Origin: DATFQI01 sp963831105
Lineage (GTDB): Bacteria > Actinomycetota > Thermoleophilia > Solirubrobacterales > Solirubrobacteraceae
Length of the DNA: 64,000 nt
Assembly (NCBI GenBank): GCA_963831105.1
Contig: CAWHOS010000003.1
Span: forward strand, 744,001-808,000
Reading direction: 5' to 3'
Part shown: positions 63,501-64,000 of the stretch, in pieces
Numbering within the stretch: the first letter of the stretch is position 1
How the letters are laid out: each line of letters starts with the position of its first letter
Notes under the pieces: model-generated
The model's database searches: none
What the model was told of the DNA's origin: nothing
Seen by the model: the letters and a program-made list of their open reading frames with translations, nothing else
Translations under genes and position numbers: made by a program

Positions 63501-64000
63501 TCAGGCCGGGCGGTCGGGGTAGATGTCGTCGATCGTGACCAGCGGCTCGTAGGGCGCGTCGCCCGACGCCAGGCGGATCGCCTCGGCGCCGCCGGACAGG
63601 CGGTCGAGCACGGAGACGACGCCGCAGACGTCGAAGCCCTCGGCGCGCACGGCCTCGATCGCCTGCACGGTCGAGCCGCCCGTGGTCACGACGTCCTCCA
63701 CGATCAGGCAGCGCTCGCCCTGGTCGAGCGGCGGGCCCTCGACGCGGCGCTGGAGGCCGTGCTGCTTGACGTCCTTGCGCACGAAGAATGCCTTCACCTC
63801 GGCGCCGCCGGCCAGCGCCGCGCAGGCCGGCGCGTCCGCGCCCATCGTCAGCCCGCCGACCGCCGTCGCCTCCCACTGGCGGGCGTAGTCCGCGACCAGC
63901 TCGGCCAGCGCGAGGAACCCGGCGGGGCGCAGGATCGCGCGCTTGGCGTCCACGTAGTACTGCGCCGTCGCGCCCGAGGTCAGCGTCACCTCGCCGATCA
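63501..64000 (-). CDS. pyrE: Orotate phosphoribosyltransferase, cut by window edge
   Basis: The last 166 codons or so are visible; the N-terminus lies beyond the right edge. FTLTSG-like VTLTSGATAQYYVDAKRAIL, the central GGLTMGADAPACA, FVRKDVKQHG with catalytic lysines, and the PRPP-binding VEDVVTTGGST are all typical. The enzyme makes OMP from orotate, the step after PyrD, whose gene is 2 kb downstream on the same strand. Ends at TGA 63501-63503. Confidence 0.94.
   Translation of the reverse strand, partial: IGEVTLTSGATAQYYVDAKRAILRPAGFLALAELVADYARQWEATAVGGLTMGADAPACAALAGGAEVKAFFVRKDVKQHGLQRRVEGPPLDQGERCLIVEDVVTTGGSTVQAIEAVRAEGFDVCGVVSVLDRLSGGAEAIRLASGDAPYEPLVTIDDIYPDRPA

Overview
The window is a very GC-rich stretch of a bacterial chromosome. 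Gene density is high, genes often overlap by ATGA/GTGA/TTGA junctions, third codon positions are almost all G or C, and many genes appear to be leaderless. Together with the gene content (short FtsH, DUF1385 protein, KGSADH-type hydroxyproline degradation, many GGDEF/EAL/HD-GYP proteins, DUF2236/MpaB, secreted Cys-Arg proteins) this suggests an actinobacterium of the class Thermoleophilia, order Solirubrobacterales. That placement is inference; no rRNA gene is present to fix it. No phage, insertion sequence or CRISPR array was seen.

Layout. 1-9.2 kb: the tail of an EAL protein coupled to a 5'-3' exonuclease, a GAF-SpoIIE phosphatase, a secreted protein, a four-gene overlapping operon (mce, small protein, PAP2 phosphatase, ychF), a diacylglycerol-kinase-like gene and a composite EAL-GAF-GAF-GGDEF protein. 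9.3-17.1 kb: ftsH, a flavoprotein dehydrogenase operon (M20 peptidase, DUF1385, FAD dehydrogenase) preceded by chrA, and divergent rarA. 17.2-20.1 kb: a small GNAT-like gene, an aldehyde-dehydrogenase-like protein without catalytic residues, and an SDR. 20.1-25.5 kb: a complete trans-4-hydroxyproline catabolic locus (GntR regulator, deaminase, epimerase, D-amino-acid oxidase, divergent alpha-ketoglutarate semialdehyde dehydrogenase) with a perfect palindrome between the divergent units. 27.0-34.3 kb: a tetrapyrrole and cytochrome c maturation cluster (precorrin-2 dehydrogenase, moaB, ccmABCD, hemA, hemC, cobA-hemD fusion). 34.3-44.3 kb: zinc metallopeptidase, SAM hydrolase, birA, TrkA-C membrane protein, HD-GYP protein, a large helicase with a basic repeat tail, a TlpA-like thioredoxin and a GalT-like protein. 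44.3-50.7 kb: PAS-GGDEF-EAL protein, AEC permease, dtd, clpP, and an SRPBCC-ArsR-hydroxybutyrate dehydrogenase operon. 50.8-60.2 kb: a large secreted M14 carboxypeptidase and an oligopeptide ABC transporter operon. 60.4-64 kb: tRNA-Arg(CCT), pyrD, an MFS transporter, a TauE permease and the end of pyrE.

Two window-wide patterns matter to a reader. First, at least eleven reading frames in conserved genes (ftsH, hemD, pyrD, oppA five times, oppB, the EAL/GGDEF protein twice) are broken, every time by one extra base. This looks like insertion-biased sequencing error rather than gene decay, so these genes are annotated at full length. Second, about fifteen genes have a TANNNT-like -10 box ending 7-8 bases before the start codon, the layout of leaderless transcripts; at three divergent gene pairs the two -10 boxes overlap on the same few bases.
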